A DNA stretch of 64,000 nucleotides from Tamaricihabitans halophyticus (GTDB lineage: Bacteria > Actinomycetota > Actinomycetes > Mycobacteriales > Pseudonocardiaceae): contig NZ_SLXQ01000010.1 in assembly GCF_004340875.1 (NCBI RefSeq), positions 124,001 to 188,000 on the forward strand, written 5' to 3'. Below the pieces are notes generated by a model. It searched no databases and was not told where the DNA came from. It saw nothing but the letters and a program-made list of their open reading frames with translations. Positions 62,838 to 64,000 of the stretch are shown piece after piece (within the stretch, counting starts at the first letter, position 1; each line of letters starts with the position of its first letter). The position numbers and the translations under genes are program-made.

Positions 62838-63305
62838 ATGCCGGTATTCCTCCGGATCCTGCGCGTCGTGCTGCTCGTCGGCGGGTTCGCCTTCCTGGTG
62901 CTCGCGCTGGCACAGGAGATCTTCTACGCCAAGGGAAGTGGCCGCCTCGATGTAGAGCTGACCTGCACACCCGATGAGTTCGAGCCGCTGGTCACGGTGT
63001 GCTCGACCGATCTGATGCCGAACAACAGCGTGTTCGCGGACATCCGGATCAGGGACGTGCTCTATGCGGTCATCGGGATCGGGTTCCTGCTCGCGGCGCT
63101 GATCGTCAGCCTCAGTGGTATTCGCAGGGCGCTGTTGCCAGGGCCGGTGCGGACCGGTTCGGCCCAGCTTGCCGCGCCGATGCCGGCGGGTCCAGCTGCC
63201 GGAGTTGCCTATTCGCCGGTGCAGTTCCCGCAGCCCGGACAGCCCGGATGGTCAGCGCCACCCGGGCACGGCGCGCCGTGGTCACCGGACCAGCCGCCAC
63301 GGTGA
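62838..63305 (+). CDS. Small membrane protein with Pro-rich tail
   Basis: Hypothetical protein of 155 aa. Two membrane helices (about 6-26 and 73-95) flank an extracytoplasmic loop with two cysteines, CTPDEFEPLVTVCS, which could form a disulfide. The tail (about 105-155) is rich in Pro, Gly and Ala (SPVQFPQPGQPGWSAPPG). No family recognised. ATG 62838 with GAGGCGG upstream. Confidence 0.75.
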   Translation: MPVFLRILRVVLLVGGFAFLVLALAQEIFYAKGSGRLDVELTCTPDEFEPLVTVCSTDLMPNNSVFADIRIRDVLYAVIGIGFLLAALIVSLSGIRRALLPGPVRTGSAQLAAPMPAGPAAGVAYSPVQFPQPGQPGWSAPPGHGAPWSPDQPPR

Positions 63306-63363
63306 GCGCGGTCACGCAGCACACTGAGGGGGAGCCGTCGATCCCCGACCCGTAGGAGAGCCC

Positions 63364-63696
63364 GTGCTGAGTACCGCGAGTGGCAAGTTCCGCGTTATCG
63401 CCTTCGCTGAGGCGGCTTCCTGGTTGGGCCTGCTGATCGGGATGTACGTGAAGTATCTGGGCAGCGGTTCGGAAATCGGCGTGAAGATTTTCGGTCCCGT
63501 ACACGGTTTCCTGTTCGTGGCCTACGTGCTGATCGCGATCTGGGTGGCCAAGCCGTTGAACTGGAACGGCCGGATGCTGGTGCTGGCACTACTGGCAAGC
63601 ATCCCGCCGCTGTTCACCGTGCTGTTCGAGCGCTACGCCACCCGGGCGGGCAAGCTGTCCGATGGGGAAACCAGCGAAACCACCGAGACGGCTTGA
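63364..63696 (+). CDS. DUF3817 integral membrane protein
   Basis: Protein of 110 aa with three predicted helices and the DUF3817 pattern FRVIAFAEAASWLGLLIGMY then GPVHGFLFVAYVLIAIWVAK. GTG start at 63364 preceded by AGGAG. Function unknown; the family is widespread in actinobacteria. The C-terminal tail is Glu/Thr-rich. Convergent with the MarR gene at the window end. Confidence 0.88.
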   Translation: MLSTASGKFRVIAFAEAASWLGLLIGMYVKYLGSGSEIGVKIFGPVHGFLFVAYVLIAIWVAKPLNWNGRMLVLALLASIPPLFTVLFERYATRAGKLSDGETSETTETA

Positions 63697-63726
63697 GTAA
63701 GCCATCCGCCTAGCGTTCGAGCATGC

Positions 63727-64000
63727 CTAGTTCTCGAAGTCGCCGACCGCCTTGCGCACCTTCGCCAGTAGCTCGGTGAGCTGCTCCGTCTGCTTGCCGG
63801 TGAGCCCGCGCAGGCCGAAGTCCACGGCGGTCACCGCTTCGGTGGCCGCCTCCCTGCGGGCCCGGCCCGCGTCGGTGATCTCCACGAGGGTGGTGCGCCG
63901 ATCGGTCGGGTGTGGAATCCGCTTGACCAGATCGTCGGCCTCCAGTCGGTCCACGATGTTGGTCACGCTGGTCGGGTGCAGCTGCAGTCGCTCGCCCATC
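63727..64000 (-). CDS. MarR-family regulator, partial (start beyond window)
   Basis: C-terminal 90 residues of a MarR regulator. The visible part starts in the recognition helix (LQLHPTSVTNIVDRLEADDLVKR), followed by the wing HPTDRRTTLVEITDAGR and the dimerisation helices. The Met at the window edge (63999) is internal to the domain; the N-terminal helices lie beyond 64000. Convergent with the DUF3817 gene, 30 bp between stops. Confidence 0.88.
   Translation of the reverse strand, partial: MGERLQLHPTSVTNIVDRLEADDLVKRIPHPTDRRTTLVEITDAGRARREAATEAVTAVDFGLRGLTGKQTEQLTELLAKVRKAVGDFEN

Overview
The window is 64 kb of high-GC actinobacterial chromosome, most likely from the family Pseudonocardiaceae. 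The main reasons are the conserved actinobacterial order nei - tig - clpP1 - clpP2 - clpX ... valS - folC - DUF4233 ... ndk ... rne - rplU - rpmA - obg - proB - nadD, an RNase E/G with an IF2_N-like N-terminus, a HelD-class ATPase, crotonyl-CoA carboxylase/reductase, many GTG starts and strong AGGAGG-type ribosome binding sites. No insertion sequence, prophage, integrase or CRISPR array was seen. Species is not claimed.

Layout. 1-5 kb: Nei-type DNA glycosylase, a membrane protein with a Gly/Asp/Met-rich tail, a HIT protein, a VOC protein, and an ECF41-type sigma factor divergent from a flavin oxidoreductase. 5-10 kb: tRNA-Pro, tRNA-Gly, then tig, clpP1, clpP2 and clpX (protein folding and ATP-dependent proteolysis). 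9.9-20.3 kb: two paralogous exported esterases, then a formate/oxalate-flavoured group made of fdhD, a winged-helix regulator with an unusual operator array, an OFA-family transporter with a 42-aa small subunit, a phytoene-desaturase-like flavoprotein and an FdhF/YdeP-type molybdopterin oxidoreductase. 20.4-28.3 kb: MFS pump and MarR regulator divergent from valS, a secreted SGNH esterase, folC and DUF4233. 28.4-40.4 kb: penicillin-acylase-family enzyme, PhoD phosphatase, ndk, a three-gene ABC exporter, and the radical SAM (TIGR03960) and DUF2344 pair split by an antisense subtilase. 40.5-48 kb: rne, rplU, rpmA, obg, proB, nadD. 48-57.3 kb: a degenerate hydrolase, class III adenylate cyclase, universal stress protein, DivIVA-like coiled-coil protein, then acyl-CoA metabolism genes (crotonyl-CoA carboxylase/reductase, TetR regulator, methylmalonyl-CoA epimerase, thiolase, MeaB). 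57.3-64 kb: secreted S1 protease, HelD/HelR-like RNA polymerase ATPase, LacI-manA operon, two small membrane proteins and a MarR gene cut by the window end.

The most interesting non-coding signal is a dispersed family of short hairpins with a conserved loop (core TTTAGGGATC) and stems that change in a base-paired way. A related GTTCTTTAAGGTTAGCGAG motif occurs beside some of them. Together they occupy most of the longer gaps between convergent genes and in several cases supply the stop codons of the flanking genes. A second strong signal is a five-half-site operator with 14-bp phasing in front of the winged-helix regulator at 13.0 kb. Other regulatory sites include ECF41-like promoters, palindromes before ccr and marR, and a perfect CRP-type site between proB and nadD.

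All functional statements come from reading motifs and gene order; no database search was run. Start codons were chosen from ribosome binding sites and family N-termini and are stated where they matter.
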